Shown: positions 24,865 to 33,347 of the stretch, in pieces | Layout of the letters: each line of letters begins with the position of its first letter | How positions within the stretch are numbered: the stretch's first letter is position 1 | Assembly: GCA_003240735.1 (NCBI GenBank) | Contig: QFNE01000018.1 | Coordinates: 1-56,648 of the forward strand | Origin: Paracoccus denitrificans | Lineage (GTDB): Bacteria; Pseudomonadota; Alphaproteobacteria; Rhodobacterales; Rhodobacteraceae | DNA: 56,648 bases | Direction: 5' to 3' | Notes under the pieces: model-generated | Told to the model about the DNA's origin: nothing | The model's database searches: none | What the model saw: only the letters and a program-made list of their open reading frames with translations | Made by a program: the position numbers and the translations under genes

Positions 24865-25781
24865 CCGACGCAACGAACCACCTGTCCACGCGCGAGTGGC
24901 TACTGTCACCTGCGCCGACGACCCGGCGTCAGGCCCGTCTTGGGGCGTTCTATCAAGGCTGGCTGACGTTCCGGACGAACAAGCTTGCGATGCTGGGGCT
25001 GATGATCCTCATCATCCTGCTGTTGACTGCGGCATTCGCGCCCTGGATCTCGCCCTACAACCCGCTGGCACAAAGCCTGCAGGACCGGCTGCAACCACCG
25101 TCCAGCGCGCATTGGCTGGGCACAGATGCGCTGGGACGCGATATCCTGTCGCGGATCATCTGGGGCAGCCGCGTGACCCTGTTCATCGTGGCGACTGTTG
25201 CCATCATCTCTCCGATCATCGGGTTGATCATCGGCACCGTGGCTGGCTTTGCCGGCGGCTGGGTCGATGAGGTGCTGATGCGCATCACCGATATCTTCCT
25301 GGCCTTTCCCAAGCTGATTCTGGCGCTTGCGCTGGTCGCAGCTCTGGGGCCGGGCATCTTCAACGCCGTTCTGGCGCTGGCGATCACGGGTTGGCCGCCT
25401 TACGCCCGTCTTGCCCGGGCCGAAACGCTGGCAATCCGAAACAGCGACTATATCGCGGCGGCGCGCCTTCAGGGTGCCGGCAAGATGCGGCTGCTGATCG
25501 GGCATATCTGGCCGATGTGCATCAGTTCGATGATCGTCCGGGTGGCGCTGGACATGGCCGGAATCATCCTTTCCGCAGCAGGTCTGGGCTTTCTTGGCCT
25601 TGGCGCTCAGCCGCCGTTGGCTGAATGGGGCAACATGATTTCGGACGGCCGGACCTACATCCTTGATCAATGGTGGGTGGCGGCGATGCCGGGGCTGGCG
25701 ATCTTCATCGTCAGTCTGGCCTTCAACCTGCTGGGTGACGGGCTGCGCGACGTGCTCGACCCGAAAGGGGCGCGCGAATGA
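24861..25781 (+). CDS. Peptide ABC transporter permease (DppC/OppC type)
   Basis: The 306-residue protein has the OppC N-terminal domain followed by the permease domain: an N-terminal helix (LAMLGLMILIILLLTAAFAPW), GTDALGRDILSRIIWGSRVTL, and the EAA loop ARLQGAGKMRLLIGHIWPM. It forms the translocation channel as a heterodimer with the preceding permease. It starts in an ATGA overlap with that gene and ends in another with the first ATPase gene, implying coupled translation. Confidence 0.94.
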   Translation: MTDATNHLSTREWLLSPAPTTRRQARLGAFYQGWLTFRTNKLAMLGLMILIILLLTAAFAPWISPYNPLAQSLQDRLQPPSSAHWLGTDALGRDILSRIIWGSRVTLFIVATVAIISPIIGLIIGTVAGFAGGWVDEVLMRITDIFLAFPKLILALALVAALGPGIFNAVLALAITGWPPYARLARAETLAIRNSDYIAAARLQGAGKMRLLIGHIWPMCISSMIVRVALDMAGIILSAAGLGFLGLGAQPPLAEWGNMISDGRTYILDQWWVAAMPGLAIFIVSLAFNLLGDGLRDVLDPKGARE

Positions 25782-26656
25782 CTGACAAATCCCAACCCCT
25801 TTTGTCAGTGCGCAACCTACGCGTCGCGTTCCCCAGCCGTCGCGGCCTGTTCGAGGCGGTCCGTGGCGTCAGCTTTGATCTGGGCCGCGAACGTCTTGGC
25901 GTCGTCGGTGAATCCGGTTCCGGCAAGTCAATGACGGGCAGGGCGATCCTTGGGCTGGTTCGCCCGCCCGGGATCGTGACTGCCGATCGGCTGGACCTTA
26001 ACGGGCAGTCGATCCTGAACCGGTCGGAACGGGAAATGCGCCGCATCCGCGGCAACAGGATCAGCATGGTCATGCAGGATCCGAAATTCAGCCTGAACCC
26101 GGTGATGACGGTCGGTGATCAGATCATCGAAGCCTATCGGCTGCACGCGGGCGGCGGTCGCGCCACGGCCAGAACCAAAGCGTTGGAGATGCTGGCCGCG
26201 GTCCAGATCCGCGATCCTGAACGCGTCTTTCGATCCTATCCGCACGAGGTGTCGGGCGGGATGGGGCAGCGCATCATGATCGCCATGATGCTGGCCCCCA
26301 ACCCCGAGATCTTGATCGCGGATGAGCCGACAAGCGCGCTGGACGTGTCCGTCAGGACCGAAGTTCTCAACATCATGGACCGGCTGGTGCGTGATCGCGG
26401 TATGGGGCTGATCTTCGTCAGTCACGACCTGAACCTTGTGGCGCAGTTCTGTGACAGGGTTCTCATCATGTATGCCGGCCGCGTGGTCGAGGAACTGGCC
26501 GCGCGCAACTTGCACTCGGCCAAGCATCCCTACACGCGCGGGTTGCTGAACAGCCTGCCCCGTCTGGATCATCCGGTCGAACGTCTTGCGGTTCTGGAAC
26601 GGCAAGAGAACTGGCGCACGGATGAAATCATGACGAACCAACCGGGGGGCATCTGA
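25778..26656 (+). CDS. Peptide ABC transporter ATP-binding protein (DppD/OppD type)
   Basis: The 292-residue ATPase has Walker A GESGSGKSMTG, the ABC signature VSGGMGQRIMIAMM, Walker B ILIADEPTSALD and the H-loop VSHDLN. The oligopeptide/dipeptide C-terminal segment (HPYTRGLLNSLPRL) is present, though the Cys cluster of some OppD/DppD proteins is not. It energises transport with the second ATPase. It starts in an ATGA overlap with the upstream permease and abuts the next gene by one shared base. Confidence 0.94.
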   Translation: MTDKSQPLLSVRNLRVAFPSRRGLFEAVRGVSFDLGRERLGVVGESGSGKSMTGRAILGLVRPPGIVTADRLDLNGQSILNRSEREMRRIRGNRISMVMQDPKFSLNPVMTVGDQIIEAYRLHAGGGRATARTKALEMLAAVQIRDPERVFRSYPHEVSGGMGQRIMIAMMLAPNPEILIADEPTSALDVSVRTEVLNIMDRLVRDRGMGLIFVSHDLNLVAQFCDRVLIMYAGRVVEELAARNLHSAKHPYTRGLLNSLPRLDHPVERLAVLERQENWRTDEIMTNQPGGI

Positions 26657-27420
26657 TGGCGACGCCGATGCTGGAGGTCAAGGACCTGAACGTGTGGTTC
26701 GGCCATGCCCCCGACCGTGTAGACGCCGTCAGAGGGGCGAGCTTTTCAGTCGCCGAGGGTGAAAGCTTTGGGCTGGTCGGTGAAAGCGGCTCGGGCAAAT
26801 CGACGATCCTGCGGGCGATCACAGGACTGGCGGAAACCTGGTCCGGGCGAATTGCGGTCGCGGGCGACGTCGTCACCGGCAGCCACCGCGACCGGAAGTT
26901 TCACAAGCTGGTGCAGATGGTCTTCCAGGACCCCTACGCCAGTCTGCACCCGCGTCATTCCGTCGACCGCGTCCTGTCGGAGACCCTGCACCTTCAGGGC
27001 TTTCAGGATGTCGACAAGCGGATCGGGAAGCTACTGGACGACGTGGGCCTGGGCGGCAGCTTTCGCTTTCGCTATCCCCACCAGTTGTCCGGTGGCCAGC
27101 GTCAGCGTGTCGCTGTGGCGCGCGCCCTCGCGGCCGAGCCGCGGCTTCTGCTGCTGGACGAACCGACCAGCGCACTGGATGTCAGCGTACAGGCCGAGAT
27201 CCTGAATCTGTTGACCGACCTGCGGCAGGAGCGCGGTCTGACCTATGTCATGGTCAGCCACGATCTGGCCGTTGTCAGCCATATGTGCGACCGGCTTGCC
27301 GTGATGCGCGGGGGCGAGATCGTCGAGATCATGGGTGTCGACCAGCTGCGGACAAGCGGGGCGGTTCAGCCTTACTCTCGTGATCTGATCACGGCGTCCC
27401 AAGGCTATCTGCGCGCGTGA
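26656..27420 (+). CDS. Peptide ABC transporter ATP-binding protein (DppF/OppF type)
   Basis: The 254-residue ATPase contains Walker A GESGSGKSTILRA, the Q-loop in MVFQDPYASLHPRH, signature LSGGQRQRVAVARAL and Walker B LLLLDEPTSALDV. It is shorter than many DppF proteins and lacks the C-terminal oligopeptide extension. The ATG shares its first base with the preceding stop (TGATG). It completes a substrate-binding, permease, permease, ATPase, ATPase operon; about 96 bases separate it from the next gene. Confidence 0.93.
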   Translation: MATPMLEVKDLNVWFGHAPDRVDAVRGASFSVAEGESFGLVGESGSGKSTILRAITGLAETWSGRIAVAGDVVTGSHRDRKFHKLVQMVFQDPYASLHPRHSVDRVLSETLHLQGFQDVDKRIGKLLDDVGLGGSFRFRYPHQLSGGQRQRVAVARALAAEPRLLLLDEPTSALDVSVQAEILNLLTDLRQERGLTYVMVSHDLAVVSHMCDRLAVMRGGEIVEIMGVDQLRTSGAVQPYSRDLITASQGYLRA

Positions 27421-27516
27421 CATCTGCGTCATGGTGACCGCCTTGTCCGCCCTGGCCTTTCGCCGGGGCGGATGATGGTTATATCTGGAACCGGACATAA
27501 CGGGCAGGGGGATCAG

Positions 27517-28026
27517 GTGGCACGACGGATACTGGCATTCGCCGCGATCATGCTGGTTGGCGCAATGGGCGATCAGCGCGGCTCTCCGATCCCGCCACCG
27601 GTGCAGATCCCCCGTGACGCGCCCACTGCCTCTGCACCCACGGCAGTTCGGCCGTCGGCCGGTTCGGTCACAATGCTGGAAGCGTCTGAAACCAGCCCGT
27701 CCGAATTGTTGCGAGAGGCGCGGCCAATCGTCGTTTTTGCAAACAATCCTGCCGATGAAACGTTCGTCACGCAGATCGCCAGCCTGCAGCGCGACGCAGC
27801 AGCGCTATTGGCGCGCGACGTCGTCGTCATCGTCGATAGCAACCCCGATCAGGCGACCGAGTGGCGCAACCGTTTTCGACCCTCGGGCTTTTCCCTCGTG
27901 TTGATTGACAAGGACGGCTCGGTGATCGACCGCAAACCGCTGCCGTGGTCGAACCGGGAAATCGCACGCGCTATCGACAAGACGCCGATCCGCCGGGACG
28001 AGGTCCGCCGGATGGGCGGAGGCTGA
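27517..28026 (+). CDS. DUF4174 protein, exported, thioredoxin-like
   Basis: The 169-residue product starts at GTG with AGGGGG five bases upstream. A basic N-terminus and hydrophobic stretch (RRILAFAAIMLVGAMG) form a signal peptide, followed by a Pro/Ala-rich linker and a DUF4174 domain (ELLREARPIVVFANN, LLARDVVVIVDSNPD, GFSLVLIDKDGSVIDRKP). The domain resembles a thioredoxin fold without a CXXC pair, so it is unlikely to be a classical thiol oxidoreductase. Its role is unknown. A strong terminator follows. Confidence 0.8.
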   Translation: MARRILAFAAIMLVGAMGDQRGSPIPPPVQIPRDAPTASAPTAVRPSAGSVTMLEASETSPSELLREARPIVVFANNPADETFVTQIASLQRDAAALLARDVVVIVDSNPDQATEWRNRFRPSGFSLVLIDKDGSVIDRKPLPWSNREIARAIDKTPIRRDEVRRMGGG

Positions 28027-28032
28027 CATGCA

Positions 28033-28072
28033 AAAGCCGCCGGTAGGGGTGATCCAGCGGCGGCTTTCTTTT
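28033..28072 (+). terminator. Intrinsic terminator after the DUF4174 gene
   Basis: AAAGCCGCCG (28033-28042) and CGGCGGCTTT (28058-28067) form a perfect 10-bp stem followed by CTTTT. The A residues on the left would give a shorter T run on the other strand, so it may also end the convergent lipoprotein transcript. Confidence 0.85.
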
Positions 28073-28089
28073 CATCGGTCGGAGGTGAC

Positions 28090-28338
28090 TTAGCGCAGAC
28101 GTCCGTCTGCGCCACGGTAGTACGGGCCACGACCTTGGCAGATGCCGACGTCGTCGCACAGCGCGCCACCTGCGGCACCCGCGGCGGCACCACCGAGCAC
28201 GCTTTTGCCGTCGATATGGGCGGCAGTTGCACCGATACCTGCGCCGATCAGCGCGCGATCAGCGTCAGTCGTCGGTGCACAGGCCGCGAGCGCGGCAACG
28301 AATGTGGCGACGAGTCCAAGACGAGCGGTCGTCTGCAT
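28090..28338 (-). CDS. Small glycine-zipper lipoprotein, paralogue of the next gene
   Basis: The 82-residue protein has a signal peptide ending in the lipobox LAAC (acylation at C20), then ADRALIGAGIGATAA, a glycine/alanine zipper (KSVLGGAAAGAAGGALCDD) and an ICQGRG end. It is probably anchored in the envelope. An AAGGA site precedes the ATG. The gene 124 bases upstream encodes a similar protein, so this looks like a tandem duplication. Confidence 0.75.
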   Translation of the reverse strand: MQTTARLGLVATFVAALAACAPTTDADRALIGAGIGATAAHIDGKSVLGGAAAGAAGGALCDDVGICQGRGPYYRGADGRLR

Positions 28339-28461
28339 GGGAATATCCTTCGTTTTCTAAACTGAATGCTGCCGCCGAACGCGCATATGTGCATTCCGGT
28401 TTCAGCAGGTGGCAACAGTGTTACCACCTACCTGCCTCGGACGCTCAGCGGCGTGATCGCA

Positions 28462-28695
28462 TCAGTATTGCGGGCAAAGCGAGACGTCGTCGCAAAGCGC
28501 GCCAAGGGCCGCACCGGCCAATGCACCTTTGCCGACGCTACCGTCGAATGCCTTTGCGGCGACGGCACCTGCGCCTGCGCCGATCAGCGCGCGTTGGCCA
28601 TCAGCCGTCAGGGTCGGCGTGGTGCCCTGCGCACACGCGGAAAGTGCACCCACAACCGAGAGAACCGCCACCAGGCGGAGAGAAATCTTTTGCAT
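28462..28695 (-). CDS. Small glycine-zipper lipoprotein, paralogue of the previous gene
   Basis: The 77-residue protein has a signal peptide with lipobox LSAC (C21), then QRALIGAGAGAVAAKAF, a zipper GKGALAGAALGALCDD and VSLCPQY. The blocks RALIGAG, the Gly/Ala zipper and LCDDV followed by C are shared with the neighbouring lipoprotein. The paired Cys residues after the lipid site may form a disulphide. The role is unknown; related small lipoproteins are common in the Rhodobacteraceae envelope. Confidence 0.75.
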   Translation of the reverse strand: MQKISLRLVAVLSVVGALSACAQGTTPTLTADGQRALIGAGAGAVAAKAFDGSVGKGALAGAALGALCDDVSLCPQY

Positions 28696-28840
28696 GATAA
28701 TGCCTGTCCTGTATGCCCCTATGGGGCGTTATTGTTAACGACCGGGGCAAGATCGCACAGGAACGCGTCCGATAAAACTGAAATGGATGTGAAAACGCAC
28801 CAGCGGCAAGATTGCGCGCATCCAACTGGGATCGTTGAAC

Positions 28841-29245
28841 TTAGTCGTCGTCCTCATCGTCCCAGTCGTCGTCATCCCACCCAAAATCAGGGGGATCATC
28901 CGACTTGAAAAGTTCTGGGAACGATGCTTCGGCCTTTTTCAGGTCGACCCGCAGCAGCTGCTCATAGCTTTCGGGATCCAGCTTGCCAACGGCGACGACC
29001 TCTCGATTCAGAAGCCAGGACAGGCGCCCCGCGTCCAGATTGCCGCGCTCGAACGGTTCATCCGCGAAGTGCTTTATCAAGGCAGACAGAAATGCCGCGT
29101 CGGCGCGACGGTCGTCTGCGGCGCGGTCGCGATAACGCTCACGCGCAACCAACTTGGTCGCGCCTTTCTTCTTGTTGGCACGGCGGATCGTGAACTGGTG
29201 GTTGCTGGACGGAAGGCGGCCCGGAAAGCCACGATGTTTCAGCAT
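28841..29245 (-). CDS. Hypothetical protein with basic N-terminus and strongly acidic C-terminal tail
   Basis: The 134-residue protein is unrecognised. The start at 29245 is used because an AGGACC site precedes it; longer readings run into the neighbouring small lipoprotein gene. The first 50 residues are basic (RRANKKKGATKLVARERYRDR), the middle is helical (AAFLSALIKHFADEPFERG) and the last eleven residues are almost all Asp/Glu (DDDDWDDEDDD). It has no signal peptide. The charge split would suit a nucleic-acid- or protein-binding chaperone-like role, which is speculative. Confidence 0.5.
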   Translation of the reverse strand: MLKHRGFPGRLPSSNHQFTIRRANKKKGATKLVARERYRDRAADDRRADAAFLSALIKHFADEPFERGNLDAGRLSWLLNREVVAVGKLDPESYEQLLRVDLKKAEASFPELFKSDDPPDFGWDDDDWDDEDDD

Positions 29246-29328
29246 TTCGGTCCTGCCATGCGTCGTACGAGTTGGTAAGTGTCGTTGATGCGCGCGGATC
29301 GAACCATGTCGCCCCGCGCGCTGCGCGG

Positions 29329-29466
29329 TTAGTTCGCGCCGTATTTGCCTTGGAAGACGGGCTCGGGGGCCACGACCGGTGCGGTGACGACCGGCTGGGG
29401 CTGTTGCTGCTGACATGCGGCGACCAGGCCGACCAGAACCAGTGCGAAGGCGATTTTCTTCGACAT
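29329..29466 (-). CDS. 45-residue lipoprotein
   Basis: Translation from the ATG at 29466 gives MSKKIAFALVLVGLVAAC, a complete type II signal peptide with lipobox VAAC (acylated C18), followed by a Gln/Pro/Val-rich tail and FQGKYGAN. A GGAG ribosome site lies eight bases upstream. It is too short to be caught by usual length cut-offs. Tiny lipoproteins of this form, with a PEPVFxGKYG-like end, occur in Rhodobacteraceae; their function is unknown to me. Confidence 0.72.
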   Translation of the reverse strand: MSKKIAFALVLVGLVAACQQQQPQPVVTAPVVAPEPVFQGKYGAN

Positions 29467-29671
29467 GACTTTCTCCTGTAATGAAGCGGGTCCGAAATGG
29501 CCGCGCTGCTCGATTTAGCCGGCGCCGTAATTTGGCGACAGCGCCGGAACCTTAGCCCCGGGACGGGGGGCGTCACAGGCGGGCAAGCCTGGGTGGGATG
29601 CCTTAAGCGCGCGGTTGTGGCGATGTTGCATCACCCATGAAGCCCGCCAGCATGGAATGGAAAGGGTTCCG

Positions 29672-30409
29672 CTACCACGGCTCCCACAAGCAGGTGTCCT
29701 TATCCTTGGGGATCGCGAAACCTTCGAAAAGTTGAACGATCTTGGGATCGAACGTCCCGAACGGGCTTTCAGCCGACGCGACGGACAGAATGACCTGCGC
29801 CGGACGAACCGACTGTTTCAGCACCTGAGGCAGCACGTAATTCTCGCACAGCCAAACGATGTCGTTGTGCAGCGGGTCTTGCATCAGCGCGTCCGGGGCC
29901 GCGGGCATCGCGACCTGCGCATCAGCAGCTGCCTCGGCCCCGGGGGTGATCGGGACAGGGCTGGTGTCGATCTGGTCATCGGGGATCAGGGCCGGACCCG
30001 ATGGCGGCGCGCCGGGGTCGACCGGCGCAATCTCGATCGACAGGTCGTCGTCTGTGATCTCGCCCGTGTCTGCGGGCAGGCTGTCGACAGGAACGCCCTG
30101 GATGCTGCCGTCGTTCAGGGCCGCGATGTCCTCGTCGGACAGCTCATCCATAGGCTGGTCATAGACATCTTCATGGGGGTCAGCGTCGATCATCGGGACG
30201 ACGTCGGCCAGCTTTGGCATGACAAACCGATAGCGGTCGACCACACCAGATCCGGGCACGCTGTCCTCGATCTTTTCCTGCAACCAGATCTGCGCTCCGG
30301 ACGGCACGGCGATCAATTCTGGTCCGGCGAGTGCCGGGAACGCAGTCGCCGACGCAATCAGCAGGGCGGTGGGACGCAGGGTCGCCAAGGGAAACTGTGG
30401 CGTGGGCAT
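29672..30409 (-). CDS. Exported hypothetical protein, DUF6497-like C-terminal domain
   Basis: The 245-residue protein has a signal peptide (LRPTALLIASATAF, cleavage probably after ALA near residue 28). A short conserved block follows (LIAVPSGAQIWLQEKIED), then a long acidic, Pro-rich, probably disordered linker (about residues 75-170), and a C-terminal domain with NDIVWLCENYVLP, QVILSVA, PFGTFDP and DTCLWEPW. Such exported domains with two Cys are seen in Rhodobacteraceae (DUF6497 in my recollection). No enzyme motif is visible. It is divergent from alr. Confidence 0.6.
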   Translation of the reverse strand: MPTPQFPLATLRPTALLIASATAFPALAGPELIAVPSGAQIWLQEKIEDSVPGSGVVDRYRFVMPKLADVVPMIDADPHEDVYDQPMDELSDEDIAALNDGSIQGVPVDSLPADTGEITDDDLSIEIAPVDPGAPPSGPALIPDDQIDTSPVPITPGAEAAADAQVAMPAAPDALMQDPLHNDIVWLCENYVLPQVLKQSVRPAQVILSVASAESPFGTFDPKIVQLFEGFAIPKDKDTCLWEPW

Positions 30410-30591
30410 GTCAGATCATCTGGCGGCGGTCATCAGGGCAAGGTTCGCGGCCCTTGGTCGGGATGATACAGAGGCTTTTCCGCGGGTTCAAAGGCAATCA
30501 AGGCGAAGCCTGCCTGCGCACGCGGACTTGACGAGCGCGTGGGGCAGGGCCATGCGAGGGGCAGCAGATTGCGCAAGCCTTGGGGGCGCAG

Positions 30592-31626
30592 ATGACACTT
30601 CGGATCGACACGGGCGCGATTGTCGCCAACTGGAAGGCGCTGGCCGCGCTGGCACCGACGGCGCGCACGGCCGCGGTCGTCAAGGCCGATGCCTACGGGC
30701 TTGGTGCGTTGCAGGTGGCCCCAGCACTTTATGCCGCCGGTGCACGGGATTTCTTCGTCGCGCTTGCGTCCGAAGGGCGGCAATTGCGACCGACACTCCC
30801 GTCCGATGCCCGCATTTTCGTGCTGTCTGGGGCCATGGCAGGTCAGGACGTCACGGGACTGATCCCCGTGCTGAACAGCGTCGAGCAGTTCTTTCGTTTG
30901 CGTGCGACCGCACCCCAGCAGCCCTTTGCTGTCCAATTCGACACGGGCATGAATCGGTTGGGCCTGGAGCCTGCAGAATGGGCCGCCATCCGGGCAGAGG
31001 TTCTGGCCGCGCCGACATCCGCCGGTGTTGGACCGGCGCTGGTGATGTCGCATCTTGCCTGCGCAGATGAACCCGGTCACGCGGCGAATGCCGCCCAACT
31101 GCGGCAATTCCGGGAGATGGTCGAAGGCGTGGACGCGCCGAAATCTCTGTCGGCGACCGGGGGGATTCTGCTGGGAAAGGATTACCATTTTGACCTGACC
31201 CGGCCCGGTGTCGGCCTTTACGGCGGTCAGCTTTTTGCGGACGCCGACCCTGTCGTTTCGCTATCGCTCGACGTCGTCCAGACACGCACAGTCGCAGTCG
31301 GGGAGGCGGTCGGATACGGCTACGCCTGGGTCGCAGAGCGGCCGTCGCGGATCGCGACCGTATCTGCAGGTTACGCCGACGGTCTGCCGCGCGCCTTGGC
31401 AGGCAAGGGTGTGACGTTGTGGGCCGCCGATACACCTTGCCCGGTCGTCGGTCGCGTCTCGATGGACCTGATCACAGTAGATGTGACCGATCTGGTCACG
31501 GTTCCCGATCGCCTGTTCATCCTGAACGAGCGCCAGGGGGTCGATGATCTGGCGAATGCCGCGGGGACAATCGGCTATGAAATCCTCACCTCTCTTGGCG
31601 GGCGCTATCCCCGCGAATGGGTCTGA
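30592..31626 (+). CDS. alr: Alanine racemase
   Basis: Alr interconverts L- and D-alanine for peptidoglycan, using PLP. The 344-residue protein has the cofactor Lys in VVKADAYGLG (K31), the GMNRLG motif and the second catalytic base Tyr in SAGYADGLPR (Y261), with GRVSMDLITVDVT near the end. The start at 30592 (TLRIDTGAI) has GGGGGCG upstream; a TTG twelve bases earlier is not needed. There is a single domain pair of usual length. The gene is followed by phoH after 72 bases. Confidence 0.95.
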   Translation: MTLRIDTGAIVANWKALAALAPTARTAAVVKADAYGLGALQVAPALYAAGARDFFVALASEGRQLRPTLPSDARIFVLSGAMAGQDVTGLIPVLNSVEQFFRLRATAPQQPFAVQFDTGMNRLGLEPAEWAAIRAEVLAAPTSAGVGPALVMSHLACADEPGHAANAAQLRQFREMVEGVDAPKSLSATGGILLGKDYHFDLTRPGVGLYGGQLFADADPVVSLSLDVVQTRTVAVGEAVGYGYAWVAERPSRIATVSAGYADGLPRALAGKGVTLWAADTPCPVVGRVSMDLITVDVTDLVTVPDRLFILNERQGVDDLANAAGTIGYEILTSLGGRYPREWV

Positions 31627-31698
31627 GGAAGGCCAACACATAACTTTGCGCCGCCTGCTGGCCGCTTCCTCTTGCGCGGGGGGCGCAGGCTTGCGACG

Positions 31699-32826
31699 AT
31701 GGCTCAGGCAATTCTGCCCCGACATGAGGTTCTTTTGGGTCTGACCCCGACGCCCCCGACCAACGCCCCGAATGCGATGTCACCTGCTGAGACACTGTTG
31801 GAATTTCCCGACAACCGCCTGCTGATCGAGCTGTGCGGCCCGCACGACCGTAACCTTGCCCGCATCGAAGAGCAGCTTGGCGTCCACATTCTGCGGCGCG
31901 GCAACCTGCTGGCCGTCGTCGGCCCGGCCGAGGCGCAGTCCGAAGCGGCGCAGGTTCTACGCGGTCTTTACGCGCGACTGGAATCGAACCGGCCCGTCGA
32001 GCTGGCCGACATCGACACTGCCCTGCGCATGGGTGTCGAATCAGAGGCGACCGGGCCCAGCCCCGCCGAGCAGCTGGAAATGTTTCAGGCCGGCAACGTC
32101 GAGCTCCGCACCCGCAAGAAAAACGTCGAGCCGCGGACCGAGGCGCAGAAGGACTATGTCCGCAATCTGTTTGCCAATGAACTTGCCTTCGGCATCGGTC
32201 CTGCCGGGACGGGCAAGACCTATCTTGCGGTCGCGGCAGGCGTCACGCTGCTGATCGGGGGGCATGTCGACAAGATCATCCTGTCGCGCCCCGCGGTCGA
32301 GGCGGGTGAACGTTTGGGCTTTCTGCCCGGCGACATGAAGGAAAAAGTCGATCCCTACATGCAGCCGCTCTACGATGCGCTGAACGATTTTCTGCCGGCC
32401 AAACAGCTGCAGAAGCTGATGGAAGACAAGCGGATCGAGATTGCGCCCTTGGCCTTCATGCGGGGCCGCACGCTGTCGAATGCGTTCGTGGTTCTGGACG
32501 AGGCGCAGAACGCCACGACCATGCAGATGAAGATGTTCCTGACCCGTCTGGGCGAAGGATCGCGCATGGTCATCACCGGCGACCGGACGCAGATCGACCT
32601 TCCCCGCGGGATGCCGTCCGGGCTGGTCGATGCGGAACGCATCTTGGCCGGCGTCAAGGGAATCAGCTTCAGCTACTTCACGTCGCAGGACGTGGTCCGG
32701 CACCCACTGGTTGCGCGGATCATTCAGGCCTACGATGCCGAAGATCTGGCCGCGCTGGAACGCGGCGATCAACCGGGGGACCATGGGACCTATCCACCGC
32801 GCCGCCGCGTGCCGGGGAACGGCTGA
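31699..32826 (+). CDS. phoH: PhoH family ATPase (YbeZ-like)
   Basis: This 375-residue P-loop ATPase has an N-terminal KH-like domain (FPDNRLLIELCGPHDRNLARIEE), Walker A in GPAGTGKTYLA and Walker B in AFVVLDEAQNATTMQ. PhoH/YbeZ proteins are RNA-linked ATPases partnered with YbeY. The start is uncertain: ATG 31699 has AGG nine bases before it, ATG 31777 gives a shorter protein. The gene is followed after one base by ybeY and then corC, the usual ybeZYX order. Confidence 0.93.
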   Translation: MAQAILPRHEVLLGLTPTPPTNAPNAMSPAETLLEFPDNRLLIELCGPHDRNLARIEEQLGVHILRRGNLLAVVGPAEAQSEAAQVLRGLYARLESNRPVELADIDTALRMGVESEATGPSPAEQLEMFQAGNVELRTRKKNVEPRTEAQKDYVRNLFANELAFGIGPAGTGKTYLAVAAGVTLLIGGHVDKIILSRPAVEAGERLGFLPGDMKEKVDPYMQPLYDALNDFLPAKQLQKLMEDKRIEIAPLAFMRGRTLSNAFVVLDEAQNATTMQMKMFLTRLGEGSRMVITGDRTQIDLPRGMPSGLVDAERILAGVKGISFSYFTSQDVVRHPLVARIIQAYDAEDLAALERGDQPGDHGTYPPRRRVPGNG

Positions 32827-32827
32827 C

Positions 32828-33334
32828 ATGGCCGACCCGACCGCACCGCACGGCGATTCGGACGTCGATGTCGTGATCGAGGACGACAGGTGGCTTGATG
32901 CCGGCCTGCCTACGCTGGCGGAACGGGCGGCGGCTGCGACGCTGGCCTATCTGGACATGGAGGGGGCAGAGATCGTCGTCATGGGGTGCGACGATGCGCG
33001 CATCACCGAACTGAACGACGACTTTCGCGCCAAGGCCAAGCCGACCAACGTTCTTAGCTGGCCCAGCGTCGAACACCGCCTCCGGACCCCCGGCGCGCGT
33101 CCGATTCTGCCTGACACGGACGAGCTGGGCGATATCGCCATCAGCTATGACACCTGCGTGCGTGAGGCGCTGGATCAGGGGAAATCGCTTGGCGACCACG
33201 TCACGCATCTTCTGGTTCATGCGATCCTCCACCTTGCAGGCTATGACCATCTGAATGACCCCGACGCCGAAACCATGGAGAGTGCCGAGCGTTCGGTGCT
33301 GTCCGGTTTGGGCATTCCCGATCCCTATGCCTGA
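32828..33334 (+). CDS. ybeY: Endoribonuclease YbeY (rRNA maturation factor)
   Basis: YbeY is a zinc endoribonuclease needed for 16S rRNA 3' maturation and ribosome quality control. The 168-residue protein has the metal site HLLVHAILHLAGYDH (HxxxHxxxxxH) near the C-terminus and the preceding RAKAKPTNVLSWPS segment typical of the family. It starts two bases after phoH and is followed after 13 bases by corC, so all three are probably expressed together. Confidence 0.95.
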   Translation: MADPTAPHGDSDVDVVIEDDRWLDAGLPTLAERAAAATLAYLDMEGAEIVVMGCDDARITELNDDFRAKAKPTNVLSWPSVEHRLRTPGARPILPDTDELGDIAISYDTCVREALDQGKSLGDHVTHLLVHAILHLAGYDHLNDPDAETMESAERSVLSGLGIPDPYA

Positions 33335-33347
33335 AAGGCCACCTGAA

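Noticed and set aside
30369..31070. Plus-strand frame overlapping the start of alr
   Set aside because: It overlaps alr in another frame and contains no domain; alr has the complete catalytic set.
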